Positions 49,292-57,452 of a stretch of 64,000 bases of DNA are shown here, piece by piece. The DNA is taken from positions 496,001 through 560,000 of the forward strand of contig NZ_SOAV01000001.1 in assembly GCF_004364245.1 (NCBI RefSeq), written 5' to 3'. The notes under the pieces are model-generated. The model was not told where the DNA came from. It ran no database searches and saw only the letters and a list, made by a program, of their open reading frames with translations. The first letter of the stretch is position 1; every line of letters begins with the position of its first letter. This DNA is from Streptomyces sp. BK208. Lineage in GTDB: Bacteria > Actinomycetota > Actinomycetes > Streptomycetales > Streptomycetaceae. Position numbers and translations under genes: made by a program.

Positions 49292-50766
49292 GCGGGACGT
49301 TCGTGGGGATGCCCGCCTTCCCGGTGGCGGCGCGGGAGGCGGTGCGCGACACGACGCTGCGCGGCAATCTGCGCCACGCCACCCGCACCATCCGCGACAA
49401 GCGGGCCCGCGCGGTCGCCGAACTGGACGACTGGGCGGCGCTGCGCGAGGCCGGGAAGCAGATCAAGGACCACACGCTGCGCCACCTGGACCGGTACCTG
49501 GTACGGGTGGAGGAGGCGGTCACGGCGGCCGGCGGCACCGTGCACTGGGCCGCGGACGCGGACGAGGCCAACGAGATCGTCGCCCGGCTGGTCGAGGAGA
49601 CCGGCGAGAGGGAGGTCGTCAAGGTCAAGTCGATGGCGACGCAGGAGATCGCCCTCAACGAGGCGCTGGAGGCACGGGGGATCCACGCCTACGAGACCGA
49701 TCTCGCCGAGCTGATCGTGCAGTTGGGCAAGGACCGGCCCTCGCACATCCTGGTCCCCGCCATCCATCGCAACCGCGGGGAGATCCGGGACGTCTTCCGC
49801 TCCGAGATGGGCGAGTGGGGCCGTCCCGCGCCCGAGAACCTGACGGACACGCCCGCCGAACTCGCGGAGGCGGCCCGGCTGCATCTGCGGGAGAAGTTCC
49901 TGCGGGCCAGGGTCGGCATCTCCGGCGCCAACTTCGTCGTGGCGGAGACCGGCACGCTGGTGGTCGTGGAGTCCGAGGGCAACGGGCGGATGTGCCTGAC
50001 CCTGCCCGAGACGCTGATCTCGGTCGTCGGCATCGAGAAGATCGTGCCGACGTGGCGGGACCTGGAGGTCTTCCTGCAGACCCTCCCCCGCTCCTCCACC
50101 GCCGAACGCATGAACCCCTACACCTCCATGTGGACCGGTACCACCGACGAGGACGGCCCCGGCACCTTCCATCTGGTCCTGCTGGACAACGGCCGCACCG
50201 ACACCCTCGCCGACGAGGTCGGCCGCCAGGCGCTGCGCTGCATCCGCTGCTCGGCCTGCCTGAACGTCTGCCCGGTGTACGAGCGGGCCGGCGGTCACGC
50301 CTACGGTTCGGTCTACCCCGGCCCGATCGGCGCGATCCTCAGCCCGCAACTGCGGGGCACCGGAAGCGAGATCGACGCCTCGCTGCCGTACGCCTCCTCG
50401 CTGTGCGGGGCCTGCTACGAGGTGTGCCCGGTCGCCATCGACATTCCCGAGGTGCTGGTGCACCTGCGGGAACGGGTGGTGCAGGGCGGGCCGGCCGTCC
50501 GGCACGGCAACCGGGTGGTGCTGAAGCCCGCCAAGGGCCACGCCGCCGAGCGGGCGGCGATGCGGGCTGCGCAGTGGGCGTTCACGCACCCGGGCGCGCT
50601 GCGGGCCGGGCAGCGGCTGGCCTCGCGCACCCGCCGCCTGCACCCGCGCTCGCTGCCCGGCCCCGGCCGGGCGTGGAGCGGCAGCCGGGACCTGCCCGCG
50701 GTGCCCGCGGAGCCGTTCCGGGACTGGTGGCAGCGCACGCACGGCGGGAAGGGCGGAGCGAAGTGA
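49288..50766 (+). CDS. lutB: L-lactate utilisation protein LutB
   Basis: 492 residues. N-terminal LUD domain (about 60-300: TVHWAADADEANEIV, KVKSMATQEIALNEALE, ETGTLVVVESEGNGRMC), followed by a ferredoxin-like part with CIRCSACLNVCP and CGACYEVCPVAID (two 4Fe-4S clusters). Passes electrons from lactate onward, probably towards the quinone pool. ATG at 49288 inside the lutA stop; lutC starts inside the lutB stop (GTGA). Confidence 0.94.
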   Translation: MSGTFVGMPAFPVAAREAVRDTTLRGNLRHATRTIRDKRARAVAELDDWAALREAGKQIKDHTLRHLDRYLVRVEEAVTAAGGTVHWAADADEANEIVARLVEETGEREVVKVKSMATQEIALNEALEARGIHAYETDLAELIVQLGKDRPSHILVPAIHRNRGEIRDVFRSEMGEWGRPAPENLTDTPAELAEAARLHLREKFLRARVGISGANFVVAETGTLVVVESEGNGRMCLTLPETLISVVGIEKIVPTWRDLEVFLQTLPRSSTAERMNPYTSMWTGTTDEDGPGTFHLVLLDNGRTDTLADEVGRQALRCIRCSACLNVCPVYERAGGHAYGSVYPGPIGAILSPQLRGTGSEIDASLPYASSLCGACYEVCPVAIDIPEVLVHLRERVVQGGPAVRHGNRVVLKPAKGHAAERAAMRAAQWAFTHPGALRAGQRLASRTRRLHPRSLPGPGRAWSGSRDLPAVPAEPFRDWWQRTHGGKGGAK

Positions 50767-51410
50767 GCAGCAGGGAACGCGTCCTGGGCCGGGTGCGGCG
50801 GGCGCTGGCGGACGTGCCGGCCGACCCGAGGCCCTACGAGGAGGCCGTCGCGCGGGACTACCTGCGCGAGCACGGGCACCGGTCCGCCGCGGAGACGGTG
50901 GACCTGCTCGCCGAGAACCTGGCGGACTACCGGGCGGTCGTGCACCGCGCGGACGAGGAGGAACTGCCGCTGCTCATCGAGCGGTTGCTGGCCGAGCGCG
51001 GCTCCCGGCAGGTGCTGGTGCCGCCGGGCCTGCCGCCCGGGTGGATGCCGGCCGCCGGTCCGGCGCGCGTGCACGACCGGGCGGCGAGCACACCGCACGA
51101 CCTGGACCGGGTGGAGAGCGTCGTGACCGGCTGCGCCGTCGCCGTCGCCGAGACCGGCACGATCGTCCTGGACGGCTCCCCCGACCAGGGGCGGCGGCGC
51201 ATCACCCTCGTCCCCGACCACCACGTCTGCGTCGTGCGGGTGCCCGAGCAGGTCGTGTCCTCGGTGCCCGAGGCCCTCCGACGCCTCGACCCGGCGCGCC
51301 CGTTGACGTGGATCTCCGGTCCGTCCGCGACCAGCGACATCGAGCTGGACCGGGTCGAGGGGGTGCACGGTCCGCGCACCCTGGAGGTGGTGCTGCTGGG
51401 CGGCCCGTAG
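50763..51410 (+). CDS. lutC: L-lactate utilisation protein LutC
   Basis: 215 residues with a LUD domain (VTGCAVAVAETGTIVLDGS, LVPDHHVCVVRVPEQVV, SGPSATSDIELDRVEGVHGPRTLEVVLL). Third part of the LutABC lactate oxidase. Starts with GTG at 50763 overlapping the lutB stop. An N-terminal acidic helix precedes the domain. Last gene of the rhamnose/lactate block; 126 bp separate it from the ABC exporter. Confidence 0.93.
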   Translation: MSSRERVLGRVRRALADVPADPRPYEEAVARDYLREHGHRSAAETVDLLAENLADYRAVVHRADEEELPLLIERLLAERGSRQVLVPPGLPPGWMPAAGPARVHDRAASTPHDLDRVESVVTGCAVAVAETGTIVLDGSPDQGRRRITLVPDHHVCVVRVPEQVVSSVPEALRRLDPARPLTWISGPSATSDIELDRVEGVHGPRTLEVVLLGGP

Positions 51411-51536
51411 CGCGGCCGGGGTGTCGCTGAGTACACCCTCCGATACGGGCTCTGCGCCCCGTGTGGCCGGGCGCCGCTCTCCGTAGCGTCTTCCACGAGG
51501 CGCCGCACAGGGCGGGCCGCACGGAAGGTGATGACG

Positions 51537-52322
51537 ATGTTTCGTTCCGGCGCACGAGGCTCCCACGACCCGGGCCCCGCCCCGGAGGCCCTCCGGCTCG
51601 TCAAGGTGACCCGGACGTACGGCTCGGCGGACAACGCCGTGACCGCCCTGGACGGTGTGACGCTGAGCCTGCGGCGCGGCACCTTCACCGCGGTGATGGG
51701 ACCCTCCGGTTCGGGCAAGTCCACGCTGCTGCAGTGCGCGGCGGGCCTGGACCGGCCGGACAGCGGCATCGTCTGCGTGGACGGCACGGAGCTGACCGGG
51801 AGCGGCGAGGCCGAGCTGACGAGGTTCCGGCGCGGCCGGGTCGGGTTCGTCTTCCAGCAGTACAACCTGCTGGAGACGCTGACCGTCGCGCAGAACACGG
51901 TGCTGCCGCTCAAGCTGGCCGGACGCCGCGTCGACCGGAAGCGGGTGCGGGAGGTCCTGGCGTCGGTCGGCCTCGGGGACCGGCTCGGTCACCGTCCCGG
52001 CAGGCTCTCCGGCGGTCAGCGGCAGCGGGTGGCGATCGCCCGGGCCCTCGTCACCGAACCGCGGGTGATCTTCGCGGACGAGCCGACGGGCGCGCTGGAC
52101 ACCCGCAGCGCCCGGCAGGTGCTGCTGCTCCTCCAGGAGGCGGTGCGGGTGCACGGGCGGACCGTGGTCATGGTGACGCACGACCCGGTCGCCGCCTCGT
52201 ACGCCGACTCGGTGGTGTTCCTCGCCGACGGCCGGCCGGCGGGCCGGATGGACGCCCCGACCCCGGACGCGGTCGCGGAGCGCCTGGCGCACCTGGGCGA
52301 CGACGTGCCGGCGGGGGTGTGA
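51537..52322 (+). CDS. MacB/LolD-type ABC transporter ATPase
   Basis: 261 residues. Walker A GPSGSGKST, Q-loop FVFQQYNLLETLTVAQN, signature LSGGQRQRVAIARAL, Walker B VIFADEPTGALD, H-loop MVTHD. The class pairs with FtsX-like permeases in antibiotic-peptide efflux and lipoprotein release. Several starts are possible (51528-51537); the ATG at 51537 is eight bases from AAGG. The permease gene begins 3 bp after its stop. Confidence 0.93.
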   Translation: MFRSGARGSHDPGPAPEALRLVKVTRTYGSADNAVTALDGVTLSLRRGTFTAVMGPSGSGKSTLLQCAAGLDRPDSGIVCVDGTELTGSGEAELTRFRRGRVGFVFQQYNLLETLTVAQNTVLPLKLAGRRVDRKRVREVLASVGLGDRLGHRPGRLSGGQRQRVAIARALVTEPRVIFADEPTGALDTRSARQVLLLLQEAVRVHGRTVVMVTHDPVAASYADSVVFLADGRPAGRMDAPTPDAVAERLAHLGDDVPAGV

Positions 52323-52325
52323 GCG

Positions 52326-53636
52326 ATGTTCGTACTCGCTCTGCGGTCGATCCGGCGGCGTCCCGGACGCTTCCTCGCGACGCTGCTGTCCGCCTTCCTG
52401 GGGGCGGCGGTCATCATGACGTTCAACTCGATGCACGACACGGCCGGGCAGGACGGCGTCGACCCGGTCAGCTCTCAGACCCTGGGCACGGCGGCGGGGG
52501 TCGTCGGCGGGTACGGCACCCTGCTGGTGTTCTTCGCGGTGGCCTCGACGCTGACGGTCAACGTGCGTCAGCGCACCGCCGAGCTGGAGCTGCTGCGCTG
52601 CTCGGGGGCGACCCCGGCGCAGCTCAAGCGGATGGTCGTGGGTGAGGCGGTGGCCGTGGCGCTGGTGGGCGCCGCGCTGGCGATCGGCCCGGCGATGCTC
52701 GGCGGACGGGCTCTGCTGGACGTGTTCCAGGACAGCGGCCAGGTGGCCCGGTCCGTGGACTACTCCTTCGGTCCCGTCGCGCTGCTGAGCGGCGTGGACA
52801 TCACCCTGCTGGCGTCCGCGGGCGCCGCGTTCCTCGCGGTGCGGCGGCTGAGGCGGGGCGGCCGGGAGCGGGCCGGGGCGAAGCGGTTCCTGGCCTGCGC
52901 GGCGCTGGTCACCGGCGCTCTGGGGGCCTGCTCGACCTTCTTCTTCTCCGCGACGGACGAGGCGCTGATGGCGGCGCCGGCCTACGGGGCGATCCTGCTG
53001 TCGGCCGGTTTCGCGCTGCTGTCGCCGCGTCTGCTGAAGGGCCTTCTCGACCGGCTGCCGCTGAGCGGTGCGAGCGGGTGGCTGGCCGTGCGGAACCTGC
53101 GGGAGCGGGCGGTCCATCTGGCCGGGGTCCTGGTCTCGTTGATCATGTTCACCGCCGTGTCGACGGCGACGGTCACGATGCAGGCGGTGGAGAGCGACGC
53201 GGTGAAGGCCTCGGGTCTGGTCAAGTCGGTCGACGCGAAGAACCTGGAGACGCTCAACCTCACGGTGGTCGGCATCATCGCGGTGTTCGTCTGCGTGATG
53301 CTGGTGAACTCGCTGTACGCGGCGACGACCTACCGCTCGCGTGAATTCGGTCAACAGCGGCTGGCGGGGGCGACGCCCGGTCAGGTGCTGGGTGTGGTGG
53401 CCGTCGAGGGCGTGATCCTCACGGTGACGGGGGCCCTGCTCGGCACGGTGGCCGCGCTGGCCGGTGTGGTGCCGTTCACGGTGGTCCGCACCGACGCGGT
53501 GCTGCCGGACCAGTTCCTCGGGGTGTGGCTCACCATGGTGTCGGTGTCGGCCGCGGTGACGCTGGGGACGAGCCTGGGAACGGCCCGGCGGGTGCTGCGG
53601 ACGCCGGCGGTGCGGGCGGTGGCAGCGGCCGCGTGA
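52326..53636 (+). CDS. FtsX-like ABC transporter permease
   Basis: 436 residues with about eight to ten hydrophobic segments. RSIRRRPGRFLATLLSAFLGAAVIM at the N-terminus, two FtsX-type core regions (VFFAVASTLTVNVRQRTAELELLRCSGATPAQLKRM and VNSLYAATTYRSREFGQQRLAGATPGQVL). This duplicated shape is usual in streptomycete exporters of the bacitracin/peptide-resistance type. No histidine kinase pair is next to it, so substrate and control are unknown. Confidence 0.9.
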   Translation: MFVLALRSIRRRPGRFLATLLSAFLGAAVIMTFNSMHDTAGQDGVDPVSSQTLGTAAGVVGGYGTLLVFFAVASTLTVNVRQRTAELELLRCSGATPAQLKRMVVGEAVAVALVGAALAIGPAMLGGRALLDVFQDSGQVARSVDYSFGPVALLSGVDITLLASAGAAFLAVRRLRRGGRERAGAKRFLACAALVTGALGACSTFFFSATDEALMAAPAYGAILLSAGFALLSPRLLKGLLDRLPLSGASGWLAVRNLRERAVHLAGVLVSLIMFTAVSTATVTMQAVESDAVKASGLVKSVDAKNLETLNLTVVGIIAVFVCVMLVNSLYAATTYRSREFGQQRLAGATPGQVLGVVAVEGVILTVTGALLGTVAALAGVVPFTVVRTDAVLPDQFLGVWLTMVSVSAAVTLGTSLGTARRVLRTPAVRAVAAAA

Positions 53637-53702
53637 GACCCGGGGCAGGCGAGGGGGCGACCGTCGTGGCGGCCGCCCCTTTCCTGCTGCCTCCGGACGT
53701 GG

Positions 53703-54062
53703 CTAGTCGGCCTTGGCGTACTCCTTCGCCATGCTGCCCGCGAAGTCGTACACGACGCACTGTCCGTCCCCCACGACCCAGGCGTCGTGGCCGGGCGAGC
53801 AGACGAACACGTCGCCGGGGCCCACCTCGCTCTCCGCGCCGTCGTCCATGCGGATGTGCATGCGTCCCTCGGCCACGTAGCAGTTGTGATGGATCATGCA
53901 ACTGTCGGTGCCCGCGATCGGCGCCACGGACTCCGACCAGCGCCACCCCGGTTCGAAGGTGGCGACGGCGAAGTCGAGCCCTTCCATGTGCACGGCCTCG
54001 ATGTGCCCACGGGGGAAATCGCGTCGCTCGTCCGGCTTGTCGAGCGTCTTTGCCTCCAGCAT
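53703..54062 (-). CDS. Cupin-domain protein
   Basis: 119 residues. Single beta-barrel with TFEPGWRWSESVAPIAGTDSC, NCYVAEGRMHIRMDDGAE, VGPGDVFVCSPGHDAWVVGD, a cupin of the small-metalloprotein type; metal ligands are not all canonical. Function unknown. ATG at 54060-54062 follows GGAGGAGCGTC; an ATG 11 codons earlier is possible. Convergent with the permease gene across a GC-rich hairpin-like stretch (about 53645-53690). Confidence 0.83.
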   Translation of the reverse strand: MLEAKTLDKPDERRDFPRGHIEAVHMEGLDFAVATFEPGWRWSESVAPIAGTDSCMIHHNCYVAEGRMHIRMDDGAESEVGPGDVFVCSPGHDAWVVGDGQCVVYDFAGSMAKEYAKAD

Positions 54063-54140
54063 GACGCTCCTCCTTCCCTGGCCCCACCACTCCATCGTCC
54101 ACCTGTCAACCCGGGGGCGCCATCCGGGGGACGCGCGCCG

Positions 54141-55118
54141 TCAGCGGGGCGCGCCGCAGAGGTCCGCGAAGCGGGCGGCGTCCACGTTGCCGCCGGAGAG
54201 GATCACGCCGACGCGGCGGGGCAGGGCGTCGACGCGGCCGCCGAGGAGGGCGGCGAGCGGGGTGGCGCCGCTGGGTTCGAGGACGGTCTTCAGCCGTTCG
54301 AAGGCAAAGCGCATGGCGCTGCGGATCTCGTCGTCGGACACCAGCACGACGCCGTCCAGGAGCCGCCGGTTGAGGGAGAACGTCAGCTCGCCGGGGGTGG
54401 GCAGGGCCTGGCCGTCGGCGATGGTGCGCGGGACGGGCACCGTCACGCGCCGGCCCGCGGCCAGGGAGCGCCTGGTGTCGTCACCGGCCTCCGGTTCGAC
54501 GCCGATCACCCGGGTGCCGGGGTGCAGGCCCTTGACCGCGGTGGCGCTCCCGGCGATCAGTCCGCCGCCGCCGACCGGTGCGACCAATGCGTCCAGCTCG
54601 CCCGTCTCCTCGACCAGTTCGAGGGCGGCGGTGCCCTGCCCGGCGATGACGTGCGGGTGTTCGTAGGGCGGGATCAGGGTCAGGCCCCGCTCGGCGGCCA
54701 GCGCCTCGGCGATGGCCACGCGGTCGCCGGTGTAGCGGTCGTAGGTGACGATCTCGGCGCCGTAACCGGCGGTGGCGTCCCGTTTGGAGGGCGGCGCGTC
54801 CTCGGGCATGACGATCACGGCGGTGGTGCCCAGTTCGCGGGCGGCCAGGGCGACCGCCTGGGCGTGGTTGCCCGAGGAGTAGGCGGCGACGCCCCGGGCC
54901 AGCTGCTCCGGCCAGAGGCGGGAGACGGCGTTGTAGGCGCCGCGGAACTTGAAGGCGCCGACCCGCTGGAGGTTCTCGCACTTGAGGAAGACCTCGGCGC
55001 CGACGAGGGCGTCCAGGGTGCGCGAGCGCAGCACGGGCGTGCGGTGCGCGACGCCCTCGATGCGGGCGGCGGCGGAGCGGACGTCGTCGAGGGTGACCGG
55101 CGGGGTGGTGGTCGTCAC
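54141..55118 (-). CDS. PLP-dependent threonine/serine ammonia-lyase
   Basis: 325 residues, fold type II PLP enzyme. PLP-binding Lys in GAFKFRGAYN, phosphate-binding loop VGGGGLIAG, SSGNHAQAVALAA. It lacks the C-terminal ACT-like domain of biosynthetic IlvA, so it is probably a catabolic or general L-threonine/L-serine (or hydroxyaspartate) ammonia-lyase. Starts with GTG at 55116-55118, 8 bp after the stop of the regulator gene with which it forms an operon. Confidence 0.9.
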   Translation of the reverse strand: MTTTTPPVTLDDVRSAAARIEGVAHRTPVLRSRTLDALVGAEVFLKCENLQRVGAFKFRGAYNAVSRLWPEQLARGVAAYSSGNHAQAVALAARELGTTAVIVMPEDAPPSKRDATAGYGAEIVTYDRYTGDRVAIAEALAAERGLTLIPPYEHPHVIAGQGTAALELVEETGELDALVAPVGGGGLIAGSATAVKGLHPGTRVIGVEPEAGDDTRRSLAAGRRVTVPVPRTIADGQALPTPGELTFSLNRRLLDGVVLVSDDEIRSAMRFAFERLKTVLEPSGATPLAALLGGRVDALPRRVGVILSGGNVDAARFADLCGAPR

Positions 55119-55126
55119 GGGTGTCC

Positions 55127-55807
55127 TCAGGGGGTGTCGGCGGCCGGGCCGGTGACGGCGCGGGCCTGGGAGAGGTAGTGGTAGGCGGAGGCGCGGGAGA
55201 TGCCGAGCCGGGCGGCGACGTGCTCGACCGAGCGGCGTACGGCGAACACGCCGCGCGCGTCGAGGTCGCGGAACAGTTCGAGGCGCCGGTCCCGGTCCAG
55301 CGCGGCCCAGCTCGTGTCCCGGCGCAGCGGGTGGTCGTCGACGATGGCGTCGACCACGGCGTCGATGTCGTCGCCGAAGGTGGTCGCCGGTACGTCGGCG
55401 GGGGTGCGCGCGGTGCCGGCGAGTGCGCCGAGGAGGGCGTGGGCCCGGTCGACGGCGGTGACGTCCAGGTTGACGCACAGGGCGCCGAACACGGAGCCCG
55501 TGGAGTCGCGCAGCACCATGGTGGAGGACTTGAGCAGCGTGCCGTCGGCCGTTCGCGTGACGTAGTTCAGCTCGTCGCGGGCCTCGTCGCCGCGGGCGAG
55601 CACGCGCAGGCCGATCTCGCTCATCGCCCCGCCCGCCGTCCGCCCGGTCACCGATCCCGCGACGGCGACGACGGAGTGCTCGGGGTGGCGGTAGTCGTGC
55701 AGCACCGCCTCGCAGACCGGTCCGAAGGTCGCGGCGATCCCCTCGACGACGGGGCGCAGCGCGTCGAGGACGGCGTCGCGCTCGGCGTCCTGTGCGGCTT
55801 CGGTCAT
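55127..55807 (-). CDS. YheO-type (PAS-like plus HTH) transcriptional regulator
   Basis: 226 residues. N-terminal YheO PAS-like domain (FGPVCEAVLHDYRHPEHSVVAVAGSVTGRTAGGAMSE, LKSSTMVLRDSTGSVFGALCVNLDVT), then a C-terminal helix-turn-helix (AVRRSVEHVAARLGISRASAYHYLSQAR). Relatives such as DauR control amino-acid catabolism. With the ammonia-lyase gene directly downstream, it likely senses an amino acid and controls its breakdown, probably by binding 55871-55897. ATG at 55805-55807 with GGAGGG upstream. Confidence 0.87.
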   Translation of the reverse strand: MTEAAQDAERDAVLDALRPVVEGIAATFGPVCEAVLHDYRHPEHSVVAVAGSVTGRTAGGAMSEIGLRVLARGDEARDELNYVTRTADGTLLKSSTMVLRDSTGSVFGALCVNLDVTAVDRAHALLGALAGTARTPADVPATTFGDDIDAVVDAIVDDHPLRRDTSWAALDRDRRLELFRDLDARGVFAVRRSVEHVAARLGISRASAYHYLSQARAVTGPAADTP

Positions 55808-55870
55808 GCGGCCCTCCTGGCTCCGTCTCCTCGCGGAGACTGCTCTTGCGGACTCCGCACTCAGACTACA

Positions 55871-55897
55871 CGTCCAGTCACTGGACGAACAGTCCAG
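55871..55897. promoter_or_regulatory. Operator candidate with three half-sites upstream of the YheO-type gene
   Basis: CGTCCAGTCACTGGACG (55871-55887) is a perfect palindrome with 8-bp arms. A third GTCCAG half-site follows at 55892-55897 and pairs with the middle one as a second inverted repeat (CTGGAC, 5 bp, GTCCAG). Located 64 bp before the regulator start, suggesting autoregulation. Confidence 0.6.
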
Positions 55898-56065
55898 CCC
55901 TTCCCTTCCCGCCCGGCCGGCGTCACCCGTCGGCCGGACACCGCGGGAGCCCGCGGTCCGGCAGGGGTATGTGTCCCGCTGCCCGCAAGGCCGACGCGGC
56001 CGGCGACCGACCGGACCGGTCCGGCACTCCCCCTGCCCGAGCCACTCGTACGGAGGTCGCCCTTC

Positions 56066-56866
56066 ATGCCCGAGGACGCCAGGTCCCCCAGGAAGCCGCG
56101 CGGCAACCGCGCCGCGCTCACGCACAAGCTCGGGTACGCGCTGCGCCACCCCGAGCGCGTCGCCCCCTACCTCCGCCGGGCAGGCCGGGACGCGTGGCTG
56201 CGCGCCAGGCACCCCGACCACGTCGGCTACTACCGCGCGGTGATGTCCTCCGACGCCCGGCGCAGCCCCGAGGCCGCGGTCGGGAGCCGTACCCACGACC
56301 GCTGGCTGGCGCTCGGGGCGATGCAGTTCGACTATCTGATGGAGCACGGGCTGCGCCCCGGGCACCGCATGCTCGACATCGGCTGCGGCAACCTGCGCGC
56401 CGGCTGGCGGTTCATCGACCACCTCGACACCGGCCACTATTACGGCGTCGACATCTCGCCGGACATCCTGATCGCCGCCACGGAGACGCTGACCGAGCGC
56501 GGACTGCAGGCCAAGCTGCCCCACCTGACGCTCACCGCGGACCTCCGGCTGGACTTCCTGCCGGAGAACCACTTCGACGTCGTCCACGCGCACAGCGTCT
56601 TCTCGCACTCGCCGCCGCGCGTGATCGACGAGTGTCTCGCACACGTCGGCCGCGTCCTGACCGACACCGGGTTCTTCGACTTCACCTTCGACCGGACCGA
56701 GGACACCGAGCACCAGGTGCTGCGCGAGGACTTCTACTACCGCACGGACACCCTGCTCACCCTGGCCGCCCGGCACAGACTGCACGCCCGGTTCATGGAG
56801 GACTGGGAGAAGCGGCCGCACGGCCAGTCCAAGATCCGCGTGAGCCGCTCGCCGCTGCCGTCGTAG
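56066..56866 (+). CDS. SAM-dependent methyltransferase
   Basis: 266 residues. Class I Rossmann methyltransferase: MLDIGCGNLRAGWRF (SAM motif I), YYGVDISPDIL, FDVVHAHSVFSHSPPRVIDECLAHVGRVL. Basic N-terminal about 60 residues. Substrate not predictable; the closest pattern is of sugar or small-molecule methyltransferases. ATG at 56066 follows CGGAGG. Divergent from the YheO-type regulator and convergent with the small 101-residue gene. Confidence 0.87.
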   Translation: MPEDARSPRKPRGNRAALTHKLGYALRHPERVAPYLRRAGRDAWLRARHPDHVGYYRAVMSSDARRSPEAAVGSRTHDRWLALGAMQFDYLMEHGLRPGHRMLDIGCGNLRAGWRFIDHLDTGHYYGVDISPDILIAATETLTERGLQAKLPHLTLTADLRLDFLPENHFDVVHAHSVFSHSPPRVIDECLAHVGRVLTDTGFFDFTFDRTEDTEHQVLREDFYYRTDTLLTLAARHRLHARFMEDWEKRPHGQSKIRVSRSPLPS

Positions 56867-56914
56867 ACCGCGGATCCGACGCGACCGCCGCCGGCCGAGG
56901 CGGGCGCCGGCCTC

Positions 56915-57220
56915 CTACGGGCGCGGGTGGACGCGCCGCCAGGCGGGCCGGGCGTCCGCACCCCTGCGGCCGGCCGCGGCGGCACAGCGGGGGCAGACCC
57001 GGCGCACGGCGTCGGCGGCGCCGCCGGACTCGGGCAGCACGTCGGTCCAGGCGACGGCGGCGAACCGGGAGAGCCGCGAGCGGTGCAGGGACAGACCGCA
57101 CACGGTCTCGTTCCTGCCCTGCTCCCATGCGTGCACCTCACCGGCCGGCAGCCAGCGGCCGTCGTCCTCGTCCCACCAGCGGCCGGAGGCCGCCACGTCG
57201 TAGCGCCGTGTCCTGGCCAT
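56915..57220 (-). CDS. Small conserved hypothetical protein with Cys pairs
   Basis: 101 residues, not recognised. Starts MARTRRYDVAASGRWWDEDD; later ETVCGLSLHRSRLSRF and RRVCPRCAAAAGRRG supply one lone Cys and a CPRC pair that could bind zinc or Fe-S. Basic C-terminus. The ATG at 57218-57220 lies far inside a longer open frame but marks the change from low-complexity to coding-like composition. Divergent from the phosphatase gene. Confidence 0.6.
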   Translation of the reverse strand: MARTRRYDVAASGRWWDEDDGRWLPAGEVHAWEQGRNETVCGLSLHRSRLSRFAAVAWTDVLPESGGAADAVRRVCPRCAAAAGRRGADARPAWRRVHPRP

Positions 57221-57452
57221 CGGCCGGCCCTCCGCCTTCCTCTCCCGTACGCCCACGCCTCGCGGCTTCCGGGTGCCCCGAGGCCGCCGCGCCCACACGC
57301 GCGTACCTCCTCCTGTGTGATCACTCCGCAAGCCCTGCCCGTTTGGGGCGTTTTGTCTGCTTAGCATGCGGGGTCCGCGCATCGCGGGGCCGGCGCCGGC
57401 GAGCGACGGGGCCCCGGCACGGACTGCCACGCCCCGTACGAGAGGACAGCAG

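Noticed and set aside
57221..57452. PHO box upstream of phoD
   Set aside because: I looked for GTTCACC-type direct repeats at 11-bp spacing and found no convincing pair.
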